This document shows, one piece after another, positions 1-7,267 of a DNA stretch of 64,000 nucleotides. A model generated the notes under the pieces. The model did no database searches and had not been told where the DNA came from. It saw nothing but the letters and a program-made list of their open reading frames with translations. The translations under genes were made by a program, and so were the position numbers. The first letter of the stretch is position 1. Every line of letters begins with the position of its first letter. The stretch is from Agromyces albus. Its GTDB lineage: Bacteria > Actinomycetota > Actinomycetes > Actinomycetales > Microbacteriaceae. The stretch spans positions 3,286,001-3,350,000 of the forward strand of contig NZ_JAUSWX010000001.1 of the NCBI RefSeq assembly GCF_030815405.1, written 5' to 3'.

Positions 1-1
1 G

Positions 2-826
2 ATGCCGAGACGGATGCCCCGCCACGTCGTCGCGATCGCGCTCGCGACGCTGCTCGGGGTCACCGTCACCGCATGCGCCTCACCCTCCGATGGCGGGTCG
101 CCCGGTGCGTCGCCGTCCGCCGAGGTGGGTTCGACCACACCAGCGGGCGTGGACGCCACGACCGTCACCGTCTTCGCTGCAGCTTCACTCACCGATGCCT
201 TCGATGAGCTCGCCTCGCGGTTCGAGCTGGAGCATCCGAGCGCCGACATCGTGATCAACTACGGCGGCAGCGCGGCCCTCGCCCGGCAGGTCGTCGAGGG
301 AGCCCCGGCCGATGTGTTCGCCTCGGCCGCCGAGGAGCCCATGCAGGCACTCGTCGACGCCGGCCTCGCGGCCGGCCCGGTCGTGTTCGCGACGAACACC
401 ATGCAACTCGTCGTGCCTGCCGGGAACCCCGCCGGCGTCGCCGGCCTCGACGATCTCGGGCGCCCCGAGCTCACGGTGGCCCTGTGCGATGAGTCCGTTC
501 CGTGCGGGGCTGCGTCCGCCGAGCTTCTCGAGCGGCAATCGGTCACGGCGGCGCCCGACACACTCGAGTCCGACGTTCGGGCCGTGCTCACCAAGGTGTC
601 GCTCGGCGAGGTCGACGCCGGCCTCGTGTACCGCACCGACGTGCTCGCGGCGGGCGACGCGGTCGAGGGCATCGAGGTGACCGGTGCGGCATCCGTCGTG
701 AATCGCTACCCGATCATCGTGCTGACGGATGCCGCCGCCGCACGGTTCGCCAATGAATTCGTCGAGTTCGTCGCCGGCGCCGAGGGCCGCGCCGTGATGG
801 CCGAGGCCGGATTCGGGGCGCCGTAG
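2..826 (+). CDS. modA: Molybdate ABC transporter substrate-binding lipoprotein ModA
   Basis: This is the periplasmic-type binding protein that captures molybdate (possibly tungstate) outside the membrane and delivers it to ModB/ModC. The first 25 residues form a lipoprotein signal ending in VTAC, with Cys25 as the lipid anchor. A low-complexity Ser/Gly/Pro linker follows. The mature part begins with the family hallmark VTVFAAASLTDAFDELA, and INYGGSAALARQV and PADVFASA follow, as in ModA. It heads a tightly packed modABC operon: its stop codon abuts the modB start. The ATG at base 2 lies on the window edge; an in-frame ATG at base 14 is an alternative, and upstream sequence is not visible, so the promoter cannot be judged. 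Confidence 0.93.
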   Translation: MPRRMPRHVVAIALATLLGVTVTACASPSDGGSPGASPSAEVGSTTPAGVDATTVTVFAAASLTDAFDELASRFELEHPSADIVINYGGSAALARQVVEGAPADVFASAAEEPMQALVDAGLAAGPVVFATNTMQLVVPAGNPAGVAGLDDLGRPELTVALCDESVPCGAASAELLERQSVTAAPDTLESDVRAVLTKVSLGEVDAGLVYRTDVLAAGDAVEGIEVTGAASVVNRYPIIVLTDAAAARFANEFVEFVAGAEGRAVMAEAGFGAP

Positions 827-1645
827 ATGGCGGCGCCGACGACGCGAGTGAGCGGCCGATTGGCGTGGCCGGTGATCGCACTTGCCGGGCTCGGTCTCGC
901 GCTGCTCGTGCTGCCGCTTGCCGGGCTCGTGGTGCGCGCTCCGTGGGCCGAGCTGCCCGAGCTCCTTGCGCGCCGATCGGTGCTCGAGGCGCTGTTGCTC
1001 TCGTTCGGCACCGCGCTCGCCTCGACCGCGGTCTGCCTCGTGCTGGGTGTGCCGCTCGCGGCGGTGCTCGCGCGGGCGGCCGACTGGCCGACGGTGCCGC
1101 GCCGGCTGTTGCGCGCGGCGGTCACCGTTCCCCTGGTGCTGCCGCCGGTCGTCGGCGGCATCGCCTTGCTCCTCCTGCTCGGGCGACGCGGTCTCATCGG
1201 TGCGGTGCTCGACGACTGGTTCGGGGTGACGGTACCGTTCACGACGGGCGCCGTGGTGCTCGCGCAGGTCTTCGTGGCCTTGCCGTTCCTCGTGTTCGCG
1301 GTCGAGGGGGCGCTGCGCTCCACCGACCGCCGCACGGAGCTCGCCGCGGCCACACTGGGCGCTTCGCGCTGGCAGGTGTTCCGGTTCGTCACGCTGCCCC
1401 TCGTGGCACCGGGCGTGGCCGCGGGCGCGGTGCTCTGCTTCAGCCGCGCGCTCGGCGAGTTCGGCGCGACGATCACCTTCGCGGGTTCCCTGCCCGGAGT
1501 CACGCGCACGTTGCCGATCGCGAGCTATCTCGCGATGCAGTCCGACCCCGATGAGGCGATCGCGCTGGCGCTGCTCCTGCTTGCGGTATCGATCGGCGTG
1601 TTGCTCGGGCTGCGCGATCGTTGGCTTCCCGGAGTGCGCGGATGA
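827..1645 (+). CDS. modB: Molybdate ABC transporter permease ModB
   Basis: This is the integral membrane channel of the molybdate importer, 272 residues with about five or six hydrophobic helices. The cytoplasmic EAA-type coupling loop is visible around residues 171-190 (ELAAATLGAS, then RWQVFRFVTLPL), which docks on the ATPase. GEFGATITFAG near the C-terminus is typical of ModB/CysT permeases. The start ATG follows the modA stop without a gap, and the 3' end overlaps modC by four bases (ATGA), so translational coupling is likely. Confidence 0.93.
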   Translation: MAAPTTRVSGRLAWPVIALAGLGLALLVLPLAGLVVRAPWAELPELLARRSVLEALLLSFGTALASTAVCLVLGVPLAAVLARAADWPTVPRRLLRAAVTVPLVLPPVVGGIALLLLLGRRGLIGAVLDDWFGVTVPFTTGAVVLAQVFVALPFLVFAVEGALRSTDRRTELAAATLGASRWQVFRFVTLPLVAPGVAAGAVLCFSRALGEFGATITFAGSLPGVTRTLPIASYLAMQSDPDEAIALALLLLAVSIGVLLGLRDRWLPGVRG

Positions 1646-2403
1646 TGCCCTCGCAACAACCCGCGCCGTTGCCGGCGCCACAGCCGGCCGGGCGGCCCGC
1701 GCTGCACGCCGATGTCACCGTCGTGCGCGGCGAGACGCGTATCAGTGCCGCGTTCGAAGTGGCGCCGGGGCATCCGCTCGCCGTCATCGGGCCGAACGGG
1801 GCCGGCAAGTCGAGTCTGCTCGCCGCGATCGCCGGCCTCGTGCCGCTCGAGTCGGGCCGTGTCGCCGTGGGCGGGCGAGTGCTGCACCGCGGCGTTCCGC
1901 CCGAACGGCGGCGCATCGGTGTGGTGTTCCAGGACTACGTGCTCTTCCCGCACCTCACGGTGCGTGACAACGTCGCGTTCGCGACCCGGATGCGGCACTC
2001 GCGCGCGAACGCGCGGGCGGCCGCCGAGCCCTGGCTTGAACGCTACGGGCTCCTCGACCTCGCCGACCGCCTGCCTGCGGAGCTCTCTGGTGGGCAGGCG
2101 CAGCGCGTCGCCCTCGCTCGCGCCCTCGCGGCCGAGCCCGAGGTGCTGCTGCTCGATGAGCCGATGTCGGCGCTCGACGTCGAGGTGCGGGCCGACATGC
2201 GCGCCGAGCTCGCGACGCACGTGCGCGAGTTCGGCGGCGCGACCGTGCTCGTCACGCACAGCCCAGCGGATGCCGCGGCACTCGCGGACTCCGTGCTCGT
2301 GCTCGAGTCGGGGCGGGTCACCCAGCGTGGCACCCTCGATGAGCTCCGTGCGACGCCCGCGACGCCCTATGTGGAGCGCATGCTCTCGGGATCGGTGGAG
2401 TGA
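1642..2403 (+). CDS. modC: Molybdate ABC transporter ATP-binding protein ModC (short form)
   Basis: This ATPase powers molybdate import through ModB. Walker A GPNGAGKS is at residues 50-57, the Q-loop Gln is near 97, signature LSGGQ is at 148-152, and Walker B LLLDEP is at about 169-174. I chose the ATG at 1642, which gives an ATGA overlap with the modB stop; a TTG at 1621 is possible but lacks support. At 253 residues it is about 100 shorter than classical ModC and ends soon after the nucleotide-binding domain, so it lacks the C-terminal MOP/TOBE oxyanion-sensing domain. Molybdate feedback would then have to come from elsewhere. Confidence 0.92.
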   Translation: MMPSQQPAPLPAPQPAGRPALHADVTVVRGETRISAAFEVAPGHPLAVIGPNGAGKSSLLAAIAGLVPLESGRVAVGGRVLHRGVPPERRRIGVVFQDYVLFPHLTVRDNVAFATRMRHSRANARAAAEPWLERYGLLDLADRLPAELSGGQAQRVALARALAAEPEVLLLDEPMSALDVEVRADMRAELATHVREFGGATVLVTHSPADAAALADSVLVLESGRVTQRGTLDELRATPATPYVERMLSGSVE

Positions 2404-2420
2404 GCTTGGGGGTGGCCGGC

Positions 2421-3870
2421 TCATGCTGCGGTCGCCCAAGGCGGCTCGATCTCGTTGGCCGACGCACTCGGTGCGCCCGCCGGTGCACTATTCGTCGCAC
2501 TCGTCGAGGCGGTCTCCGATGCGGGTTGCCTGGCATCCGCTGGTGGGCTCGGTGGCGCGCTCCGTTCGGCGTTGACTTGTGATCCGCTTATCGGCGCGAA
2601 TGGGTGGGTGGGGGTGGTGTGGTGTTCGCGGCCGGCTGGTGAGGTCCAGCGGATGTCGCCGCCGGGTGTTTGGGTCATTTTCCAGTTGGTGTGGTGTTTG
2701 AGGCGGTGGTGTTTTCGGCAGAGGTGGGCGAGGTTGTCGTGGCGGGTGGGTCCGCCGGTGGCCCAGTCGGTGGTGTGGTCGAGGTCGGCGCGGTGGGCGC
2801 GGCGGGAACAGCCCGGGAAGCGGCAGCTGCCGTCGCGGATCCGGAGGTAGCCGGCGAGGTCGGCGGGGACCCGGTAGCTGGTGCGGCCGTAGGAGAGGTA
2901 TGCGCCGGTCTCGGGGTGGGTGAGGATGCGGTGGAATGAGGGTGCGTGTGCGGCGAGTCGGCGGGCGGTGTCGTCGTCGATCGGGCCGTGTCCGTCGAGT
3001 TCGGCGGGCTGGTCGGTGTGGCCGAGGAGGGTGAGCGCCGGGACGGTGACGTAGATCTTCGGGGTGACCACCCCGAGCGGCGGTGCGTCTGTTGTGGCGC
3101 GGCCGAGGAGCAGGTCGGCGGCGAGGTCGAGGCTGAGCTGAGCGCGGGTGCGCGAATCGGATGCCCCGGAAGCGGAATCGGAAGCGGAGCCGGGGCCAGG
3201 GCCAGAGGCGGGTGCCCTGCCTGCGGCATCGGCGCGCTGTTGTGCGTCGGCGAGGGCGTCGAGGTGGGCCATGATCGCGATGCCGCGCTCGGCCTCGAGG
3301 AACAGGCTGAGCCAGCCCATGCCGTCTTCGGCCGGTTCGAAACACACCCGCCGCTCGTCTCGGGCACGGCGCTGCCGGTCGGCGAGCGGTTCGGGGTGGA
3401 TCCGCTCGCAACCGGCGGATGCGGCGGCGGAACGCCGACGGCGTCTCCTGCGGTGCCCGCTCGAGCGCGGCCGCCTCGAACTGCCCGGCCCGCTCGGCGG
3501 GGATGGTGCTCACGATCTCGAGCAACGACCGGACCCGGCCGACGCAGATCACCCCGCCCGCAAGTGCATCGAGCGTCGCCGGGAACCTGCCGGTCAACAG
3601 GCGCGCGTCGGCGATCAGCCGCCCCGCCGTGGCCTCGTGCACCACCAGGGCCGTTCCGAGCTCGGCGACGAACGCGCGCGTCGCGAACTCCCGATCGACG
3701 AACGGCGAGGCATCCGTCACCCCCTCGACCTCAGCGGCAAGCGCCCGCGCCGACTCGATGCGCCGGAACTGCTCGGCCTGCGCCGCCCGGATCACCCGAT
3801 CGAGCTCAACGATCCGCGACAACTCGGCATCAAGCGCCGCCTGCGGTGAGGGCGCCGAAGAGGTGGTCAT
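2421..3870 (-). pseudogene. DUF222/13E12-type HNH endonuclease gene, split by a frameshift
   Basis: Two reading frames together encode one DUF222-HNH protein of about 480 residues. The N-terminal part starts at the ATG at 3868-3870 (MTTSSAPSPQ) and runs to about ETPSAFRRRIRRL. The homologous text then continues in another frame with ERIHPEPLADRQ and RRVCFEPAEDGMGWL, through SCRFPGC, DLDHTTDWATGG and LCRKHHRLKHH, the HNH nuclease core. The switch falls at about 3405-3412, where one extra base or two missing bases explain it. The C-terminal frame stops at 2421. DUF222-HNH genes are multicopy in actinobacteria and related to the REP13E12 repeats. This copy is either inactivated or carries a sequencing error. 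Confidence 0.85.
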
Positions 3871-3934
3871 GAGACAACCCAACCACCACCCACCGACATT
3901 CCAACGACAACAGAATGGCTGATCAGGGGATGAA

Positions 3935-4033
3935 TACCGGTGGATAGATCGCCGCGAAGACCACCTGTGGAGGACAAGTGAAGCGCCGCGCGCCACCTGT
4001 GGATAACTGCCACCACAGCCCACCGGTGGACGA
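3935..4033. repeat. Cluster of TGTGGATAA-like (DnaA-box-like) words upstream of the DUF222 gene
   Basis: The space between the DUF222-HNH gene and the SixA gene holds several related words: GGTGGATAG near 3937, CCACCTGTGGAGG near 3961, CCACCTGTGGATAA ending at 4006, and GGTGGACGA near 4024. The stretch 3998-4006 (TGTGGATAA) is the exact reverse complement of the consensus DnaA box TTATCCACA. There is no dnaA or dnaN nearby, so this is not the chromosomal origin. It may be a DUF222-linked repeat or chance. Confidence 0.4.
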
Positions 4034-4046
4034 CAACTACACCGCG

Positions 4047-4532
4047 CTATGACCGCGGCGTGTCCACCCGCACCGACACCGGTTCGGCGTCGGCGAGCTC
4101 CCGCCACGAATCGATCTCGAAGGTGAACTCGGCGACGGCGCACGTCGGCATCTCGTGGATCTCATCCGAGAACTGGTGCGCGAGCAACGCGGTCTCGGGG
4201 TTGTGCCCCACCACGGCAACGCACGCGACATCGCTGCCGAGCTCGCCGACAACCTGGAGCACTTCGTCGGCGGATGCCGCGTAGAGCCGCTCGTCGGTCT
4301 TGATGCGAGTCGCCCCGAAGCCGAGGGCATCCGCAAAGAGCTTGGCCGTCGCGCGCGCCCGCAATGCGGTGCTCGAGAGGATCACATCGGGCACAAGCCC
4401 ACGTTCGGCGAGCCGCCGGCCCATCATGGGCGCATCCCGAAGACCGCGGTCATTCAGCGGACGGTCATGGTCGGAAACACCGAAGTGATCCCAGCTCGAC
4501 TTGGCGTGACGAATCAGCAAGAGCGTCTTCAT
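4047..4532 (-). CDS. SixA-type histidine phosphatase
   Basis: This is a small cytosolic enzyme of the histidine phosphatase (phosphoglycerate mutase-like) superfamily, 161 residues, closest in layout to phosphohistidine phosphatase SixA. The start MKTLLLIRHAKSS carries the RHA motif with the phospho-accepting His9. The second catalytic His is in VVGHNPE (His110), and SSTALRARATA is the conserved middle block. The ATG at 4530-4532 was preferred over longer starts because homology begins there. A CAGACT hexamer lies exactly 6 nt upstream of it, which may be the -10 box of a leaderless transcript. The substrate is not known; it stands alone between unrelated genes. Confidence 0.82.
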   Translation of the reverse strand: MKTLLLIRHAKSSWDHFGVSDHDRPLNDRGLRDAPMMGRRLAERGLVPDVILSSTALRARATAKLFADALGFGATRIKTDERLYAASADEVLQVVGELGSDVACVAVVGHNPETALLAHQFSDEIHEMPTCAVAEFTFEIDSWRELADAEPVSVRVDTPRS

Positions 4533-4633
4533 GCGCCGAGTCTGCCACTGTCGCGAGCGCGCCGCGCGGCTCTGCACAACGCACTGACGCCACCGGCCGT
4601 GCTCCCAGACCCAAACCCAAACCCCGCACAACC

Positions 4634-5617
4634 TCAGCGCAACGCAAGTCCCGCCGCGAACTCGAGCACGCAGAGCGCTGCGAGGCGCACGGTGCGGCCA
4701 TCGGGCACGTCGGCCGTCGCGTCGATCTCGACGAGGTCGGCGGTGCGAATGCGGTCATCGGATGCCGCGGCACGCACGAGTGCCCGCAGCTCCCACGCGG
4801 CGAGACCTCCCGGAACCGACGCGGGGCAGCCGGGCGCGACCGAACGGTCGCACACGTCGACGTCGACATCGAGGTGAATGGGCCCGCCGGCGCCCCCGGC
4901 GATCTCGATCGCCTCGGCCATGACCTCGCCGAGGTCGCGGCCGTGCAGCTCGTCGCGGTGGATCACCGTGATCCCGAGCTCGGCGGCACGACGAGCGTAG
5001 GCGACCGAATTCGCGAAGTCGGCGATGCCGATCTGCACGATTCGCGCCGGATCGAGGCCGGCTTCGACGAGACGGCGCACCGGCGATCCGTTCGAGACGC
5101 CGTCGCGCAGGTCGTAGTGGGCGTCGATCGTCACGAGCCCGGCCGTTCCGAGCTCGTCGCCCCACGCGCCGAGGGCGGTCGCGACCGTCACCGAGTTGTC
5201 GCCGCCGAGCGCGATGAGGGTGCGCGCCCGGTCGAGCGCGCCGGCGACGGACGCCATCGTGCGTGCCTCGCCCTCGGGGCTGTCGGGCTCGTCGACGTCG
5301 CCCGCGTCGGCAAACCGCAGGGCGCCGAGGTCGACGGGCGCGCCGCGGCGAGCGCCGCCCGACCCGCCCGAGCCGCGCGGGTCGCCCGAGTCGGGCGACC
5401 CGCGCCGATCCGGCATGACCGCCGGGCTGTACCGCCGCAGCGCCGCGCGAACGGCGGCCGGAGTGGCATGCGCATTCGTCGGCGACAACGAGGTGCGCCA
5501 CGCGGGCACTCCGAGCAGCGCGAGATCGACGCGTTCGCCGGCCCCGAGATCCGCAAGCGTCGGCCAGTCGCCGGCCTGTGGCCAGAGTGGATCGCGCGCG
5601 CGGGTCTGTTCAGCCAT
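4634..5617 (-). CDS. Arginase/agmatinase/formimidoylglutamase family hydrolase (GGDN variant)
   Basis: This is a binuclear-metal ureohydrolase-fold enzyme of 327 residues. Metal-site motifs are visible: IDAHYDLRD (about 164-172) and HLDVDVDVCD (about 249-257) followed by APGCPASVPGG. The first metal motif reads GGDN (138-141) instead of the arginase GGDH, so one canonical His ligand is Asn. Such variants occur among formimidoylglutamase-like members, so the substrate could be N-formimidoyl-glutamate or another guanidino compound; this is inference. No hut or arginine genes flank it. A Gly/Ser/Arg-rich insert at about 70-95 looks like a surface loop. A TAGCGT hexamer 6 nt upstream suggests a leaderless mRNA. 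Confidence 0.8.
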   Translation of the reverse strand: MAEQTRARDPLWPQAGDWPTLADLGAGERVDLALLGVPAWRTSLSPTNAHATPAAVRAALRRYSPAVMPDRRGSPDSGDPRGSGGSGGARRGAPVDLGALRFADAGDVDEPDSPEGEARTMASVAGALDRARTLIALGGDNSVTVATALGAWGDELGTAGLVTIDAHYDLRDGVSNGSPVRRLVEAGLDPARIVQIGIADFANSVAYARRAAELGITVIHRDELHGRDLGEVMAEAIEIAGGAGGPIHLDVDVDVCDRSVAPGCPASVPGGLAAWELRALVRAAASDDRIRTADLVEIDATADVPDGRTVRLAALCVLEFAAGLALR

Positions 5618-5636
5618 GCCTTGACGCTAACAATGA

Positions 5637-5661
5637 CGGATGCCGCGAGCCGAGGCATCCG
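5637..5661. terminator. Hairpin, CGGATGCC / GGCATCCG
   Basis: Two 8-bp arms (5637-5644 and 5654-5661) flank a 9-nt loop, between the SHOCT gene and the arginase-family gene. It lies downstream of the SHOCT gene on the minus strand and would terminate it, although it also sits just upstream of the next gene's -10 region. There is no T-tract. Confidence 0.5.
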
Positions 5662-5709
5662 CTCGCCGTGGTGTCTGGCATTTCGGATGTCGCAGCGAGC
5701 AGCGCCGCG

Positions 5710-5967
5710 TCATTCACGCGGCGGCGGCGGTGACGTCTCATCGAGCGCCCGTACCACCTCGCGGTACTGGTCGGGCGTGATGTCGCCGCGCACGAGCCGG
5801 TCCTCGAGGATCGCGCGCGCGCTGCCCGGATGGGTTCCCGGGCCACCGTGCGAACCGGCCGTGAACGATCTCACGACGAGCAGGATGAGTGCCGCGAGGA
5901 TGAGGAGCGCGAGGAAGATCCCGACCCAGGCGAGTCCCACGCCATAACCATGACCACCGATGAACAT
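5710..5967 (-). CDS. SHOCT-domain small membrane protein
   Basis: This is an 85-residue protein with one N-terminal transmembrane helix (about residues 8-33, rich in Leu/Ile/Val) and a C-terminal SHOCT motif (SARAILEDRLVRGDITPDQYREVVRALDE read in parts: ARAILEDRLVRG, then ITPDQYREVV). SHOCT domains are short helical pairs at the ends of many actinobacterial membrane proteins and are thought to mediate oligomerisation. The gene stands alone between terminator-like sequence and the epimerase. Function is unknown. Confidence 0.85.
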   Translation of the reverse strand: MFIGGHGYGVGLAWVGIFLALLILAALILLVVRSFTAGSHGGPGTHPGSARAILEDRLVRGDITPDQYREVVRALDETSPPPPRE

Positions 5968-6065
5968 GGATGCACCCCCTCCGATGCAACGCAGGGCGCG
6001 AACGCGGCCCTGCTCTCATGCTACTCGCGGGCCTGCGAGCCGCCGTGGGCTTGCGCGAGCGGCGC

Positions 6066-7052
6066 TCAGCTGCGCAGCGCGGCGAGGAGTTCCCGCTCGC
6101 GGGCGGCACTCAGGCCGGCGCCGCGTTCGCGCTCGAGGCCTTCGCGGCGCTCCCACTCGAGGAGCTCGGTGAGCAGCTCGTCGACGGGGCGCAGCAGGAG
6201 GCCCGCCTCGAGCGCGGCTCGATTCGAGCGGTCGAGGAAGGCGTTCCACTCGGGATCGAGGATCCAGAGCGGCAGCGACTCGGGGCCCGACCACTCGGCC
6301 ACCCCCTGGTCGGCGAGCCACTCGGGCGGCGCGGTGACGACCTCGCCCTCGTGACCGCCGATCCGCCGGGCGAGATCGAGCCACTGGCCGAACGTGAGCC
6401 GCTGCCCGACGGCGTTGAACGCGCCGGTCAGCCCACCTTCGATGGAATCGAGCGTGAAGCGCACGAGGTCGTCGACATGGATCGCCTGCACGGATGCCTC
6501 GAGGATGTCGGGAACGAGCATCGCCTCGTCGTCGCGCGCCGCACGGGCGACCCAGTACCCGCTCCGCCCCGACGCATCACCGGGCCCGGCGATGAGCCCC
6601 GGCCGGATCACGAGGAGCCGCTCGCCGAGCGCATCGCGATACGCCTGCTCGATCGCCGACTTCGCCTCGCCGTAGGTCTCGGGGGTCGACTCGTCGGACT
6701 CGAGCGGCGGCATGAGCTCCGCGGTCTCGTCGGCGCCAGGTTCGTTCTGGGCCGCATACACGTTGCCCGACGAGATGAACGTCCAGTGCGCCGCGTGCGG
6801 CGCGAGCTCAGCTGCAGCGCTCCGCGCGAAGCCGGGCTGGCGCGTGACGTCGATGACGGCGTCCCACTCGTGGCGCGCGACCTCGTCGTATGCCCCGGGC
6901 AGCGACCGATCGCTTCGCACGAACACGGCACCGGCGGGAACGTCGCCGGCCTCGCCGCGCGCAAGGCACGTCACCCGGTGACCGCGGTCGATCGCCGCCT
7001 TCGCGAGTTCGCGTCCGAGCCATTGCGTTCCACCGAGGATGAGCAGGTCCAT
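6066..7052 (-). CDS. NAD-dependent epimerase/dehydratase family protein
   Basis: This is an extended short-chain dehydrogenase-fold protein of 328 residues. The N-terminal nucleotide-binding loop is MDLLILGGTQWLGRELA, a GGTxxLG variant of GxxGxxG. FISSGNVYA and the following catalytic-type region, then VIRPGLIAGPGD and IHVDDLVRFTLD, match NAD-dependent epimerases and reductases of the YfcH/UDP-sugar type. The usual YxxxK appears as TYGEAKSAIE. Start MDLLILGG at 7050-7052 was chosen because upstream in-frame sequence is Arg/Cys-rich and non-homologous. The substrate cannot be assigned. Confidence 0.8.
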   Translation of the reverse strand: MDLLILGGTQWLGRELAKAAIDRGHRVTCLARGEAGDVPAGAVFVRSDRSLPGAYDEVARHEWDAVIDVTRQPGFARSAAAELAPHAAHWTFISSGNVYAAQNEPGADETAELMPPLESDESTPETYGEAKSAIEQAYRDALGERLLVIRPGLIAGPGDASGRSGYWVARAARDDEAMLVPDILEASVQAIHVDDLVRFTLDSIEGGLTGAFNAVGQRLTFGQWLDLARRIGGHEGEVVTAPPEWLADQGVAEWSGPESLPLWILDPEWNAFLDRSNRAALEAGLLLRPVDELLTELLEWERREGLERERGAGLSAARERELLAALRS

Positions 7053-7210
7053 CCCGTCATCACACCACGGCAGCGCAGGCGGCACGCAGGTGTTCACCGA
7101 CCGCGAACGGCGGCGGCAGCAGCGGCAGCGGCAGCGGCAGAACGGATGCCGCACGCGCTGCGCGCGTCGTTCTCCGATGGGAACAAGATCCGTGGGTTCG
7201 GAGTTACACC

Positions 7211-7239
7211 GTGACAGGGATACCCCAGAGGGGTATATT
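7211..7239 (+). promoter_or_regulatory. Copper-ATPase promoter with CsoR-type operator
   Basis: A promoter GTGACA (7211-7216), 17-nt spacer, TATATT (7234-7239) overlaps a perfect palindrome ATACCCC-AGA-GGGGTAT at 7220-7236. The G/C-tract palindrome TACCCC/GGGGTA is the known operator style of the copper-sensing repressor CsoR. It occupies the spacer and the -10 box, as expected for a repressor released by Cu(I). A second copy precedes the CopZ-like gene at 10021-10039. Confidence 0.85.
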
Positions 7240-7267
7240 CGCAGGGAAGGGCAACGGAGGAAGATCG

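Noticed and set aside
185..1681. Minus-strand 498-residue frame over modA and modB
   Set aside because: Arg/His-rich low-complexity product; the plus-strand Mod proteins explain the region.
3998..4006. Chromosomal replication origin
   Set aside because: Only one exact DnaA box, and no dnaA, dnaN or recF nearby.
2488..4143. Full 551-residue minus-strand protein as the real DUF222 product
   Set aside because: After about residue 255 its sequence becomes Pro/Arg-rich nonsense while the true DUF222-HNH text continues in another frame.
7080..7150. Simple repeat GGCAGC as a separate functional element
   Set aside because: Short imperfect repeat upstream of the copper-ATPase promoter region; nothing supports a role.
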